Positions 45,247 to 55,829 are shown, counted from the first letter of the stretch. The stretch: 64,000 nt of DNA from Paenibacillus shirakamiensis (GCF_017874255.1 NZ_JAGGLD010000005.1:62001-126000), one strand, 5' to 3'. Notes: generated from the sequence alone by a model not told the origin. Numbers and translations: made by a program.

Positions 45247-45421
45247 AGTTTTGGCGAAGCCAAAACTAACTTCGAAAGCATAAGCTTGTTTTGGCGAAGC
45301 CAAAACTAACCCTGAGTGCATATACTAAATGACGCTATACTGATCTAACTTGCAATTCCTTCTAGTACAGAGAGGATATCTCATGAAATTGGATGACGAA
45401 TCGAATCAACATCCAATTTCA
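45247..45421. repeat. Duplicated hairpin and a 12-bp inverted repeat in the atpA-atpG gap
   Basis: A 23-bp sequence beginning GTTTTGGCGAAGCCAAAAC occurs twice (45248-45270 and 45288-45310), and each copy is a hairpin (GTTTTGGC/GCCAAAAC, GAA loop). A third hairpin, TGAAATTGGATG/CATCCAATTTCA (45384-45395/45410-45421), lies just after the atpA stop. None is followed by a T-run on the minus strand. Confidence 0.85.
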
Positions 45422-45429
45422 CAGATGAA

Positions 45430-46968
<1,539 letters not shown>

Positions 46969-47508
46969 TTATCTTCGAAAAGACTTTTCAAGGCGTTCTA
47001 ATTTGCCGGCAAGACTACCATCATAAAGCGTATCGCCAATCACAACTTTCATTCCGCCTAGCAATTTTGTGTCTACAATGTTGTGGACACGAATTTTTTT
47101 ATGAACCAATTCCCCGAATTCCTTAGCAACGTTTTGCTGCTCTTGTTCATCTAGTGGGTAAGTGGTGTATACATCAGCATTCGCAAAACCTAATGCTTCG
47201 CTAGTAATCTTGATATAACTATCTCGAAGCTCCGGCAAAATATCTGCTCTTCCACGTTCGATAAGCAACTTGATAAGAGAGATTACGGACTCGGACAATT
47301 TACCTTTAAGACTGGTATCAATAATCTGCCATTTCGCTTCTTCAGAAATATTAGGTGATGTAATGAAAGCTACGATGTCTTTATCAGAAGTAAGTGCTTC
47401 AACTACAGCCGTCAATTCCTGTTCCACTTCTAGCGTGCGGCCATCCTGCGCGGCAGCTTCATACAACGCTTTGGCATACCGTTTGGCTACGACCGTTTCG
47501 CGGCTCAT
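46969..47508 (-). CDS. atpH: ATP synthase delta subunit
   Basis: 179 aa (OSCP-like peripheral stalk subunit). N-terminal VVAKRYAKALYEAA helix and C-terminal VDTKLLGGMKVVIGDTLYDGSLAGKLERL are characteristic. Its ATG overlaps the atpF stop by 4 bp (ATGA), indicating coupling. Confidence 0.95.
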   Translation of the reverse strand: MSRETVVAKRYAKALYEAAAQDGRTLEVEQELTAVVEALTSDKDIVAFITSPNISEEAKWQIIDTSLKGKLSESVISLIKLLIERGRADILPELRDSYIKITSEALGFANADVYTTYPLDEQEQQNVAKEFGELVHKKIRVHNIVDTKLLGGMKVVIGDTLYDGSLAGKLERLEKSFRR

Positions 47509-47993
47509 GATTTGCCACCGACTTCTTTGAGATACTGGTCAACCAGCTCTTCTTGCACGTTATCTTCTTTGACTTCTTTCTCAAGAAGCTTGGAAGCAAT
47601 CTTCACGGAAGCGATACCCACTTCACTGCGAAGTTGTTCAACTGCTTTGTTCTTCTCGTTCTGGATATCGCGAACTGCATCGTCCTTGAGACGAGTAGCT
47701 TCGTTCTTAGCCAAGTCAACGATTTGAGCTGCTTGTTTGCCGCTCGTTTGTTTGGATTGCTCAATAATGTCATAGGCCTGCTGGCGTGCTTGTTGAAGGG
47801 CAGCCTTCTGCTCTTCGACATAACCAATCGCCTGCTCACGTGTATTCGATGCTTCAGTCAACTGTTGCTGGACGAGCTCGCGACGTTTCTCCATGATGGA
47901 GAACAGCGGATCGAACGCATACTTACTCAAGAGCCAATAAAGAATTGCAAATGCAATTAGCCCTAGTACGAGTGATTCCCAATGGAAAGACAA
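47505..47993 (-). CDS. atpF: ATP synthase b subunit
   Basis: 162 aa. One N-terminal membrane helix (ESLVLGLIAFAILYWLLSKYAFDPLF) is followed by a long charged coiled coil (MEKRRELVQQQLTEASNTREQ...) that forms the peripheral stalk with delta. Start TTG 47993 is inferred from the frame and AAAGGGG upstream. A terminator-like hairpin separates it from atpE. Confidence 0.95.
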   Translation of the reverse strand: MSFHWESLVLGLIAFAILYWLLSKYAFDPLFSIMEKRRELVQQQLTEASNTREQAIGYVEEQKAALQQARQQAYDIIEQSKQTSGKQAAQIVDLAKNEATRLKDDAVRDIQNEKNKAVEQLRSEVGIASVKIASKLLEKEVKEDNVQEELVDQYLKEVGGKS

Positions 47994-48051
47994 TCCAGGT
48001 CAACCCCTTTCCGGTGCACGTTCATCTATATTGTTTGATGCTTTTGTTTCC

Positions 48052-48087
48052 TAAAAAGAAGGCGTGGAGGGCACTGCCTTCCCCGCC
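48052..48087 (-). terminator. Hairpin with short T-run between atpE and atpF (leaky terminator or processing site)
   Basis: Minus-strand GGCGGGGAAGGCA/TGCCCTCCACGCC forms a 13-position stem with two mismatches, followed by TTCTTTTT. It lies 17 nt after the atpE stop, inside the operon. It may reduce transcription of distal genes or protect the 3' end of an atpE-ended mRNA, giving extra c subunit. Confidence 0.65.
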
Positions 48088-48103
48088 ATTACGTATCTGT
48101 GAC

Positions 48104-48385
<282 letters not shown>

Positions 48386-48429
48386 TCAGGAAAGATAGAT
48401 AGCTATCTTCCTAAAACGAATTTAATAAC

Positions 48430-49251
48430 TTAGTGCTCGTCATGCGTCTCCAAAGCTTGAGATAGATATACCATCGTAAGGATAGTAAATACAAAGGCTT
48501 GGATCGATCCGACAAATATACTGAAGCCTTGCCACACTACCAATCCTAACACTGAACCTATGGTTCCTACCACACCGAGTGCGCTTAATTTGATTAACAC
48601 TGAAATTAAGACTTCTCCAGCAAAGATATTACCGAATAGACGCATTCCCTGTGTTAAAAGCTTCGAGAATTGTTCAATTAAGTTAATAGGCAGGAAGAAT
48701 GGATACGGCTGCAAATAATGCTTGAAGTAGTTTCTTGGGTTCTTAATAATTCCAAGCCCGTTCGATAGAACGAATACCATCAGAGCAAGGCCCATAGCTA
48801 CGGATGCATCAGCTGTAGGTGATTTCCACCAAGCTACGCCCACTTCAATATGCTCACCTCCCGGATTGCTTGCATGTGCTTTATCCAGCGCATCTACAAC
48901 AGTAACAAGAGGATGTCCGAAGATTTGTGCTTTATCGACCTGTGAATATTCTGTTACTAAGCTAAATGGCAGGCCAAGCATATTACCTACAAAGATAAAC
49001 ATAATCAGTGTCATGCCCAGCTTAAGAAAAGGCTTACCTTTCTTCAAATCCATAGTACTTGAGATCAGCCCTAGTACGAATTCAACAACCCATTCCATAA
49101 AGTTCTGCATTTTCCCTGGATTTTCGACCGATAATCTTCTTGTTCCGAGTCGGGCAAGAACGAAGACGATCGTACAAGTAACGACCAACATTATTACGAT
49201 TGCAAGGTCAATATTCAATCCACCCAGTTTAATAATCGGTGATTCATGCAT
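48430..49251 (-). CDS. atpB: ATP synthase a subunit
   Basis: 273 aa integral membrane subunit forming the proton half-channels. Conserved segments: the essential Arg in QGMRLFGNIFAGEVLI and a C-terminal helix with Gln (GSIQAFVFTILTMVYLSQALE). A longish loop (HASNPGGEHIEVGVAWWKSP) precedes helix 3. AAAGGGGTGAG precedes ATG. Confidence 0.96.
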   Translation of the reverse strand: MHESPIIKLGGLNIDLAIVIMLVVTCTIVFVLARLGTRRLSVENPGKMQNFMEWVVEFVLGLISSTMDLKKGKPFLKLGMTLIMFIFVGNMLGLPFSLVTEYSQVDKAQIFGHPLVTVVDALDKAHASNPGGEHIEVGVAWWKSPTADASVAMGLALMVFVLSNGLGIIKNPRNYFKHYLQPYPFFLPINLIEQFSKLLTQGMRLFGNIFAGEVLISVLIKLSALGVVGTIGSVLGLVVWQGFSIFVGSIQAFVFTILTMVYLSQALETHDEH

Positions 49252-49282
49252 GTTTTCTCACCCCTTTCTCGTCTGAGAAGTC

Positions 49283-49663
49283 TTAGCTATTACTCTTGGA
49301 GAAACGAATACCGATAAATAGGATAAGAAATTGAGCCAGAACCAAACTTCCCACAACTGCGAACACATTAAAATACATGGGTAACTTCACAGTCATCATA
49401 ACGGCCAGAATACTTAATGCTGCGCGTACTCCGAACCCCATTCCCATTCGTCTAGCTGACTGCCCTGAAGCTGCTGCGTCTGTCACTTTCATGACTTTGT
49501 AACCTAAGTAATAAGCATTAATCCAGCTAACAACAGAACCTAGAATAAGTCCTTGTGGAACGCTTCGGTACGAAGGCATCAACGCCGCAAGCAATAAACA
49601 TAGAGCAACAAAATACAATGTCAGCATGGTCAATACCTTACGGTATTTGGGTAGTTCACTCAT
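49283..49663 (-). CDS. atpI: ATP synthase subunit I
   Basis: 126 aa from ATG 49663, which overlaps the preceding gene's end by 8 bp; the frame is open upstream but that part is the other gene read in another frame. Four membrane segments (LTLYFVALCLLLAALM, GLILGSVVSWINAYYLGY and others) are typical of AtpI, which helps c-ring assembly. Confidence 0.85.
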   Translation of the reverse strand: MSELPKYRKVLTMLTLYFVALCLLLAALMPSYRSVPQGLILGSVVSWINAYYLGYKVMKVTDAAASGQSARRMGMGFGVRAALSILAVMMTVKLPMYFNVFAVVGSLVLAQFLILFIGIRFSKSNS

Positions 49664-49910
49664 GACTTTCCCCCATGACTGCTTTGATGATGGCGATGAT
49701 CGATAGAGCCCCGATAAAAACGCCGAGCAAAACTCCGAAAGCGGTCCCAATTCCAGACAGACCCCAATTCTTGTCCATCCATGAACCAAGGTAAAAACCA
49801 CCTAAGGTGCAAGCAGCTAGATCAATTCCAATCGCACTAACAAGCCCCATGGCTTTGAGAGCACCACTGCTATTTTCCTCGGATTTCTTCGACTTATCTT
49901 GTCTCTTCAT
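49656..49910 (-). CDS. AtpZ/AtpI-family small membrane protein
   Basis: 84 aa. A charged N-terminus is followed by two hydrophobic hairpins (AIGIDLAACTLGGFYLGSWMD and IGTAFGVLLGVFIGALSIIAI), typical of the AtpZ family (F0F1 subunit, Mg/Ca transport-associated). First gene of the atp transcript, overlapping atpI. Confidence 0.82.
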   Translation of the reverse strand: MKRQDKSKKSEENSSGALKAMGLVSAIGIDLAACTLGGFYLGSWMDKNWGLSGIGTAFGVLLGVFIGALSIIAIIKAVMGESHE

Positions 49911-49937
49911 TTCATCCCAACCTTATAATCCCAGTTA

Positions 49938-49967
49938 ATTTTACTGAATGTCACAAGACTTTGTCAA
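49938..49967 (-). promoter_or_regulatory. atp operon promoter
   Basis: Minus-strand TTGACA (49962-49967), an 18-nt spacer and TAAAAT (49938-49943) lie about 30 nt upstream of the first atp gene. Confidence 0.75.
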
Positions 49968-50044
49968 TTGGCGTATTTAGGCCCGTTTTGCTCCAATTTG
50001 GGGTTTTATCGGTTATCTCATGCTCATCAAAGCCACGTAATCCG

Positions 50045-50059
50045 TACAGTTGAACTGTA
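50045..50059. promoter_or_regulatory. Perfect palindrome between mnaA and the atp operon
   Basis: TACAGTT-G-AACTGTA is a perfect 7-1-7 dyad about 80 bp upstream of the atp -35 box and 32 bp after the mnaA stop. No T-run follows, so a protein-binding site is as likely as an RNA element. Confidence 0.5.
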
Positions 50060-50090
50060 TACTGTTGTGTTTGTTTAATTATACAGTAAT

Positions 50091-51248
50091 TTAGGCCTTT
50101 GTGAACGTTCTGTGAAATTCTTTTGGACGATCTTTTAATCTCCCAAAATGATGCAAAATGGCTTGGGTAATTCTTGGTGAGGCTTGTCCATCCCCATAAG
50201 GGTTCGCGGCATGACTCATTGATTCATACACAGATTGATCTGTCAAAAGAACCCGGGTTCTTTCATACACATCCGCTTCTTCCGTACCCACAAGTTCCAG
50301 AGTCCCCGCTTCAATTCCTTCGGGACGTTCTGTCGTATCACGCAATACGAGTACCGGCACACCAAATGATGGCGCTTCTTCTTGTAGACCCCCGGAGTCC
50401 GTCAGAATCAAATGGGTATGGGGATAGAAATTATGCAAATCTACGACATCCAGAGGATCAATAAGCTTAATTCGAGGATGACCGCCCAAAATCTCATAAG
50501 CAGGCTCTCTAACTGCTGGGCTTGGATGCACAGGGTATACAATCGCAATATCTTCAAATTCATCAGCAATCCGCTTCACAGCATTAAAAATGTTGCGGTG
50601 TGGTTCTCCTTGTGATTCTCTACGATGTGCAGTCATCAAGATTAAACGTTTGCCTTCAGCCCACTCCAGAACAGGATGGGTGTAATCTGAACGAACTGTA
50701 TACTGGAATACATCCGTAACCGTGTTGCCTGTAACATAGATATGAGACTCGTTCTTGTTTTCTTTACGCAGGTTCCCTGCCGACAATTCCGTTGGAGCAA
50801 AATGCATGTCCGCAATAACCCCTGTCAACTGACGATTCATCTCTTCGGGATAAGGAGAAAGCTTGTTCCAAGTCCGAAGGCCTGCTTCTACATGGCCCAC
50901 TTGAATTTGTTGAAGAAACGCGGCATAACTTGCTAAAAATGTAGTAAGTGTATCTCCATGCACTAGGACGATATCTGGTTTCGCTTCCAAAAGCACCTGT
51001 TCCAATCCTTGAAGCACACGAATAGTTACTTCGTTCAAGGTCTGGCGTTCCTTCATCACATTGAGATCGAAATCAGGTTCGATCTGGAACACCTCTAAGA
51101 CTTGGTCCAGCATTTCTCTATGTTGCGCCGTAACACATACTATCGATTCGATTTCTTCTGGATGCTTTTGTAGTTCAAGAATGAGTGGAGCCATTTTGAT
51201 CGCTTCAGGTCTCACTCCAAAAATAGTCATCACTTTAATTTTGGACAA
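50091..51248 (-). CDS. mnaA: UDP-N-acetylglucosamine 2-epimerase
   Basis: 385 aa from TTG 51248, with GGGGG 8 nt upstream; the frame is open 27 codons further but without an SD. It interconverts UDP-GlcNAc and UDP-ManNAc in the cytosol. Seen: KVMTIFGVRPEAIKMAPL, CVTAQHREMLDQVL, VHGDTLTTF, HVEAGLRT, the PEEMNRQ segment and LTDSGGLQEEAPSFGVPVLVLRDTTERPE. UDP-ManNAc from this enzyme would feed TagA for the pyruvylated wall polymer. It sits between upp and atp as in B. subtilis. Confidence 0.95.
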   Translation of the reverse strand: MSKIKVMTIFGVRPEAIKMAPLILELQKHPEEIESIVCVTAQHREMLDQVLEVFQIEPDFDLNVMKERQTLNEVTIRVLQGLEQVLLEAKPDIVLVHGDTLTTFLASYAAFLQQIQVGHVEAGLRTWNKLSPYPEEMNRQLTGVIADMHFAPTELSAGNLRKENKNESHIYVTGNTVTDVFQYTVRSDYTHPVLEWAEGKRLILMTAHRRESQGEPHRNIFNAVKRIADEFEDIAIVYPVHPSPAVREPAYEILGGHPRIKLIDPLDVVDLHNFYPHTHLILTDSGGLQEEAPSFGVPVLVLRDTTERPEGIEAGTLELVGTEEADVYERTRVLLTDQSVYESMSHAANPYGDGQASPRITQAILHHFGRLKDRPKEFHRTFTKA

Positions 51249-51284
51249 AATATGTTCCCCCTTATATAGGTCCCTCGCGGGAAA

Positions 51285-51328
51285 GCCGCTGCCCGGATAC
51301 CTGATGCTCAGGAGCCAAGGCAGCGGCA
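51285..51328. repeat. Nested inverted repeat between upp and mnaA
   Basis: GCCGCTGCC (51285-51293) pairs perfectly with GGCAGCGGC (51319-51328), with an inner CCTGA/TCAGG hairpin. On the minus strand only TTTCCC follows. It may be a weak terminator or the leader structure of mnaA. Confidence 0.7.
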
Positions 51329-51365
51329 CTTATACATGATGCTATGCAAAGACTTATATCGCTTC

Positions 51366-51995
51366 TTACTTCGTACCGTACAGGCGATCTCCTGCATCCC
51401 CAAGTCCCGGAATAATATATCCATGCTCGTCTAAATGAGAATCCATCGCTGCCACGTAGATATCTACATCAGGATGAGCATCTTGAACTGCCTTAACCCC
51501 TTCGGGAGCCGCAATCAGATTCATCATCTTGATTTGAGAGCAACCGCGCTTCTTCAATGCATCAATAGCAGCAATGGCAGAACCTCCGGTAGCTAACATA
51601 GGATCAATGACAATAAGCTCACGCTCCTGCACATCAGTAGGTAGCTTAATATAGTATTCCACAGGCTGCAGTGTATCCGGATCACGGAAAAGGCCGACAT
51701 GACCTACTTTAGCCGCGGGAAGAAGCTTTAGCACTCCATCTAACATTCCAAGTCCTGCACGCAAAATAGGAATGAGGCCAAGCATCCGGCCCGAAATTAC
51801 TTTGGACTCTGTCTCTGCGACAGGGGTCTGAACCGTAATCGATTCAAGGGGAACATCTCTTGTAATTTCGTAAGCCATTAATGTGGCTACTTCATCCACC
51901 AATTCACGAAAGTCCTTGGTGTTGGTCCGCATGTCGCGGATAAATGTAAGTTTGTGCTGAATTAAAGGGTGATCACACACCACCAGTTTTGCCAT
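51366..51995 (-). CDS. upp: Uracil phosphoribosyltransferase
   Basis: 209 aa salvage enzyme making UMP from uracil and PRPP. N-terminal [19 protein letters not shown], the PRPP loop [19 protein letters not shown] near residue 132 and the C-terminal uracil-binding [18 protein letters not shown] are intact. GGAGGG precedes ATG. Confidence 0.97.
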   Translation of the reverse strand: MAKLVVCDHPLIQHKLTFIRDMRTNTKDFRELVDEVATLMAYEITRDVPLESITVQTPVAETESKVISGRMLGLIPILRAGLGMLDGVLKLLPAAKVGHVGLFRDPDTLQPVEYYIKLPTDVQERELIVIDPMLATGGSAIAAIDALKKRGCSQIKMMNLIAAPEGVKAVQDAHPDVDIYVAAMDSHLDEHGYIIPGLGDAGDRLYGTK

Positions 51996-52183
51996 GATTA
52001 GTCCCTCCGGTTGGTTACTTCGAGTCCTTACCTAGGCCTGTCCTCTCAGGGAAAAGGCCAAATCCTGTTTATTATATCATTACATGGTGGCATTTTCATC
52101 TTTGATTCCAATTGGAATTATTGCCTTCAAGTTACGATCACATTCACGCTTCTCATCCATCTGAACAGAACCCCTAAGCTATA

Positions 52184-52222
52184 TATAAAAGAAAAGCCCC
52201 TATGATATACATAGGAGCTCTT
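52184..52222 (-). terminator. Rho-independent terminator of glyA
   Basis: AAGAGCTCCTATG/CATAGGGGCTTTT stem with a T-rich minus-strand tail (TTTTCTTTT). Confidence 0.85.
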
Positions 52223-52251
52223 CCTTGGCTTATCGGAACGATAACTATAAA

Positions 52252-53508
52252 TTAGTATTTCAATTCAGGATATAGCGGGTATTGATCTGTTAACGCAGCT
52301 ACACGCTTACTAGCTTCCGCCAATACTTGCTCATCCTTAGGAGATTTCAGGGTCAATGCAATAACACGACCGATTTCTTCCATCGCCGCTTCATCCATAC
52401 CACGAGAAGTAGCTGCCGGAGTTCCTAGACGAATACCACTGGTTACAAAAGGACTGGTCGGATCAAATGGAATTGCGTTTTTATTGACCGTAATACCGAT
52501 CGAATCCAAAATATGCTCTGCATCCCGACCTGTAATGTCCAAACCACGTGTATCCACCAACATCAAATGGTTGTCTGTTCCGCCTGATACAATGTTCAGC
52601 CCTTCTTCTACAAGGGTATCTGCTAATTTTTTGGCATTCTTCACTACGTTCTCTGCATAAGTCTTAAATGAAGGTTGGAGCGCTTCACCCAATGCAACAG
52701 CTTTGGCAGCAATGACGTGCATCAACGGTCCACCTTGTGTTCCTGGGAATACAGCTTTATCAATTGCAGCAGCCCAAGGCTTGCGGCAAAGAATCATCCC
52801 TCCACGAGGTCCACGAAGAGTCTTGTGCGTAGTTGTGGTAACAAAGTGTGCATGTGGCACTGGACTTGGATGCAATCCAGCCGCCACGAGTCCAGCAATA
52901 TGTGCCATATCGACCATGAACAAAGCGCCTACATCATTCGCAATGGAAGCAATGGCTTCGAAATCAATGATACGGGGATAAGCACTTGCACCCGCTACGA
53001 TCATTTTTGGACGATGTTTGAAAGCGGCTTTGCGAATCTCGTTATAATCTATAGTAAATGTATCTTCTTGAACGCCATAAGCCACAAAGTTGTACAACAG
53101 ACCTGAAGCGTTAACGGGACTACCATGAGTTAAATGACCGCCATGAGCAAGATTCATACCAAGTACGGTGTCGCCTGGCTTGAGGGCTGCCAAGTACACA
53201 GCAAGGTTAGCTTGTGCGCCCGAGTGAGGCTGTACATTGGCATGTTCTGCACCAAACAACTCCTTAGCACGATCACGAGCGATATCTTCTACGATGTCCA
53301 CATGCTCGCAACCCCCATAGAAACGTTTACCCGGGTAGCCTTCAGCATATTTGTTCGTAAGTACCGAACCCATGGCTTCAATAACTGCCTCGCTCACAAT
53401 GTTCTCGGAGGCAATCAATTCAATATTGCTACGTTGACGACCTAGTTCCAAATTCATAGCCTCTAATACGGCCGGGTCTTGTTGTCTCAAATGATCCATT
53501 TTATTCAT
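52252..53508 (-). CDS. glyA: Serine hydroxymethyltransferase
   Basis: 418 aa PLP enzyme converting serine and THF to glycine and 5,10-methylene-THF. Seen: the [14 protein letters not shown] N-terminus ([14 protein letters not shown]), [23 protein letters not shown] and the PLP Lys in [15 protein letters not shown] (near residue 226). GGGAGGATG is the SD region. Confidence 0.97.
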   Translation of the reverse strand: MNKMDHLRQQDPAVLEAMNLELGRQRSNIELIASENIVSEAVIEAMGSVLTNKYAEGYPGKRFYGGCEHVDIVEDIARDRAKELFGAEHANVQPHSGAQANLAVYLAALKPGDTVLGMNLAHGGHLTHGSPVNASGLLYNFVAYGVQEDTFTIDYNEIRKAAFKHRPKMIVAGASAYPRIIDFEAIASIANDVGALFMVDMAHIAGLVAAGLHPSPVPHAHFVTTTTHKTLRGPRGGMILCRKPWAAAIDKAVFPGTQGGPLMHVIAAKAVALGEALQPSFKTYAENVVKNAKKLADTLVEEGLNIVSGGTDNHLMLVDTRGLDITGRDAEHILDSIGITVNKNAIPFDPTSPFVTSGIRLGTPAATSRGMDEAAMEEIGRVIALTLKSPKDEQVLAEASKRVAALTDQYPLYPELKY

Positions 53509-53558
53509 CCTCCCATGGTCTATTGCTTTAAATCTTGTGGCTTTACTTCCCGTTCTTT

Positions 53559-54146
53559 TTAGTCACAAAGGTTCGAATCTTGGACGGATTCTAGCTTGTA
53601 CACAGCCCTTTCTCCGCCAACTAACTTTGGCCGACTCCATGCGGCGTTGACTCTTGCTTTGCCGATGTAACGAATGTGCGGCCGATAAGGTACGGCTACC
53701 CTGCGCAGATGCATTCCAATTAGAGTCTCCCCAATGTCGACACCTGCGTGAGCTTCAATGGTCTCAGCCAGACAAGGATTCTTCAACCTACGAAAAGCTC
53801 CAGCCGCCATAGAGCCCCCTGCCTTAGGGACGGGAATGGCGCTAACTTCAGAGAGACCTAGTCGCTCCAATAGTTCACGTTCCATGACCAGTGCACGATT
53901 CAAATGTTCACAGCACTGAAAGACAAGATCAAAACCATACTCTAATCGAACCTGATCTAAGCCCTCATACAACGCCGCTGCGGTATCCACTGCTCCATTC
54001 GTACCGATGTGACTTCCTGCAACTTCACTTGTACTCACGCCAATGACAACTACTTTACCAGGGCCTAAGTTCGCGGCCTCTGCCAATTCAGTCAGGACGC
54101 TAGCTGCCTGTTCACGGACAGACATCACTTCGTGATCTGAGTTCAT
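53559..54146 (-). CDS. ywlG: YwlG family protein (TIGR01440/DUF436)
   Basis: 195 aa from ATG 54146 ([18 protein letters not shown]), with GGGAGG 9 nt upstream; an earlier TTG lacks an SD. Conserved family parts: [39 protein letters not shown] and the C-terminal GIDIG-like [18 protein letters not shown]. Function unknown; consistently found beside glyA. The rpiB gene usually between ywlG and ywlE in B. subtilis is not here. Confidence 0.9.
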   Translation of the reverse strand: MNSDHEVMSVREQAASVLTELAEAANLGPGKVVVIGVSTSEVAGSHIGTNGAVDTAAALYEGLDQVRLEYGFDLVFQCCEHLNRALVMERELLERLGLSEVSAIPVPKAGGSMAAGAFRRLKNPCLAETIEAHAGVDIGETLIGMHLRRVAVPYRPHIRYIGKARVNAAWSRPKLVGGERAVYKLESVQDSNLCD

Positions 54147-54264
54147 CCTCACATACCTCCCTGTTCGATTACTAAGCATCTTTCGGTTCGTTATGCGGTT
54201 ATGACAACACCAGACGCTTACGCTCCTTATCGAAAAACGTCATCTTCCGCCGATTACTGTCTTT

Positions 54265-54293
54265 ATTATACCGAGTTCAGCCTCGGATATCGA
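54265..54293 (-). promoter_or_regulatory. ywlG-glyA promoter with dyad in the spacer
   Basis: Minus-strand TCGATA (54288-54293), a 17-nt spacer and TATAAT (54265-54270). The spacer contains CCGAG/CTCGG arms around GCTGAA, so a repressor could bind between the two boxes. Confidence 0.55.
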
Positions 54294-54305
54294 CAGAAGG
54301 AACGG

Positions 54306-54350
54306 AAAAAAAGAGCAGGACGCATTCAAAGAATGCGCACGTGCTCTTTT
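54306..54350 (-). terminator. Rho-independent terminator of ywlE
   Basis: AAAAGAGCA...CGCATTC pairs with GAATGCG...TGCTCTTTTTTT. A long hairpin with a T-run on the minus strand. Confidence 0.88.
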
Positions 54351-54481
54351 GCCCAGGCGACCGGCCGTATACTCCAATGCTCCATCGTGGTTTCATCCAC
54401 TCTCGTCGCCAGTCACATCGGATCTGCTGTTTTTCAAATTCATCATATCGGAAGCCCGAGCGTTTTGCAACCAAAAATCGA

Positions 54482-55066
54482 TTACATTCCACGTCCATTT
54501 TTGAGCTTGTCCATCAGCTTATCTAACGCAGTTCGAATCTCTGCAGCTGTGCGGTCATATTCTTCTCGCGATCCGCCATAAGGGTCCGAAATATCATAGA
54601 CAGGAATCCGCTGCCTCAGTTCAATCATACGTTCCCCTTCTGAGGGTGTTAAGGATTGACCTAGCGAATTTTGAAGTGCTTTGGAAGCAAGGAGACTATC
54701 TAGTTCCGCTATATCTTGCAACACTTGAATATCATCTTCCACATATTCCTTAAGCGTGTAGGTCTTGCCTGCTCCGTTAGGAAAATGCTGTAGAACTTGA
54801 CGCTTGTGGCCTTCCGTGAGCGTAAGAATTAAATCTGCCCACTCTACGGTATCCATACGGATGGGAGACGAAGTGATCTGGTCCTTGATATGATGATCTC
54901 GAAGCACACCTTCGGCATGATAAGAAATCTGTATTCCTTCTGCCGCAGCTACACCTGCTGAGCGCACGTCTAATTGCATCTGTTCCTGCTCTGCCATTTG
55001 ACGGAGCAACCCTTCCGCCATAGGGCTCCGGCACGTATTTCCTGTACATACAAATAATATCCGCAA
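54482..55066 (-). CDS. ywlE: Low-molecular-weight protein arginine phosphatase YwlE
   Basis: 194 aa from TTG 55066 (MRILFVCTGNTCRSPMAEG), with GGAGG 9 nt upstream. The CTGNTCRSP P-loop with Thr in the second position is the mark of arginine rather than tyrosine phosphatases. The acid loop is ISDPYGGSREEYDR. It removes McsB-added phospho-arginine in Bacillus. An insertion of about 40 residues (KEYVEDDIQVLQDIAELDSLL...TPSEGERMIEL) makes it longer than the 150-aa B. subtilis protein. Confidence 0.92.
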   Translation of the reverse strand: MRILFVCTGNTCRSPMAEGLLRQMAEQEQMQLDVRSAGVAAAEGIQISYHAEGVLRDHHIKDQITSSPIRMDTVEWADLILTLTEGHKRQVLQHFPNGAGKTYTLKEYVEDDIQVLQDIAELDSLLASKALQNSLGQSLTPSEGERMIELRQRIPVYDISDPYGGSREEYDRTAAEIRTALDKLMDKLKNGRGM

Positions 55067-55119
55067 AACGTTCCACCTCCAGCTGGCACCTATCACACTC
55101 ATGTTTTTCTTTCATTGTA

Positions 55120-55680
55120 TCAAAAGATAAACATCAGTCCAAATGCCAAAAGAACGGCTCCTCCCGCAGCTTCTCCATAATCTCCAAGACTATGACTCAC
55201 TTTACGCCCTAGCAGCAAGCCTAATACGGATAGAAGTCCACCAAAGAAACCAAAGGCAAGTACAGTGAGAATAAGATTGCTATGGAACATTCCTAACGAT
55301 ACGCCAACAGAAAAAGAATCTACACTTACACTCATAGCAAATAACATCATGCCCCAGAATGTACGAGGATTCACCGCCTGCAATCCCCCACCGCGAAGGG
55401 AACTAACGATCATATGCAGTCCAAGTAATATGAGTAGACCCCCAGATACATACCTAGCAACTTGACCGAGCAACATGCCCAGATATTCACCTGTCCATAT
55501 ACCTAGCAGTGGCATGAGAATATGAAAAAGCGCAATGACTGCACTAATACGTACCACTTCGCGAAGTCTTACCCCTTTCATGCCTATGCCGATCCCGAGG
55601 GAAAAAGCATCCATCCCCAGAGCTGCGGCCATCATCACAATCGTAGCAAGCTCTCCCAGCCACTTGGCTGCCTCGTGCAT
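55120..55680 (-). CDS. mntP: Putative manganese efflux pump MntP
   Basis: 186 aa from ATG 55680, with GGGGGG just upstream. Six membrane segments in two homologous halves; each half has the acidic motif (AAALGMDAFSLGIGIGM and SVSVDSFSVGVSLGM). The leader (55681-55829) is structured but lacks the yybP-ykoY Mn riboswitch consensus. Between the ywlE and DUF72 genes. Confidence 0.9.
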   Translation of the reverse strand: MHEAAKWLGELATIVMMAAALGMDAFSLGIGIGMKGVRLREVVRISAVIALFHILMPLLGIWTGEYLGMLLGQVARYVSGGLLILLGLHMIVSSLRGGGLQAVNPRTFWGMMLFAMSVSVDSFSVGVSLGMFHSNLILTVLAFGFFGGLLSVLGLLLGRKVSHSLGDYGEAAGGAVLLAFGLMFIF

Positions 55681-55829
55681 CGAATCTTCCCCCCATGTCC
55701 GCATTTCTTATTAACAAACTATGCGGACAAGGGTAAGTTGATGACAGCTTATCCCCTTGCCTAATGGAAAACTGAGACAAAACAGCTAGTTAGCTAGACA
55801 AAGGTCTCGATTCGGGGAATTGTATTATA
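55681..55829 (-). promoter_or_regulatory. mntP leader with two hairpins and extended -10 promoter
   Basis: Minus strand: TGC-TATAAT (-10 at 55824-55829; no good -35), then a hairpin CAAGGGGATAAG/CTTACCCTTG. A second hairpin TGTCCGCAT/ATGCGGACA follows, whose 3' arm ends 4 nt before the GGGGGG ribosome-binding site. The layout could let a ligand or metal control translation; that is inference. Confidence 0.55.

Larger units (their letters stand above)
54147..54481. other. Intergenic region between ywlE and ywlG
   Basis: 335 bp without a gene. It holds the ywlG promoter (54265-54293), the ywlE terminator (54306-54350) and about 130 bp after it. The place of rpiB in B. subtilis is empty. Confidence 0.6.

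Noticed and set aside
54277..54498. Small minus-strand frame after ywlE
   Set aside because: It overlaps the ywlE terminator and the ywlG promoter, so it is not plausible as a gene.
55681..55829. yybP-ykoY manganese riboswitch upstream of mntP
   Set aside because: The conserved internal loop sequences are not present; only generic hairpins are seen.
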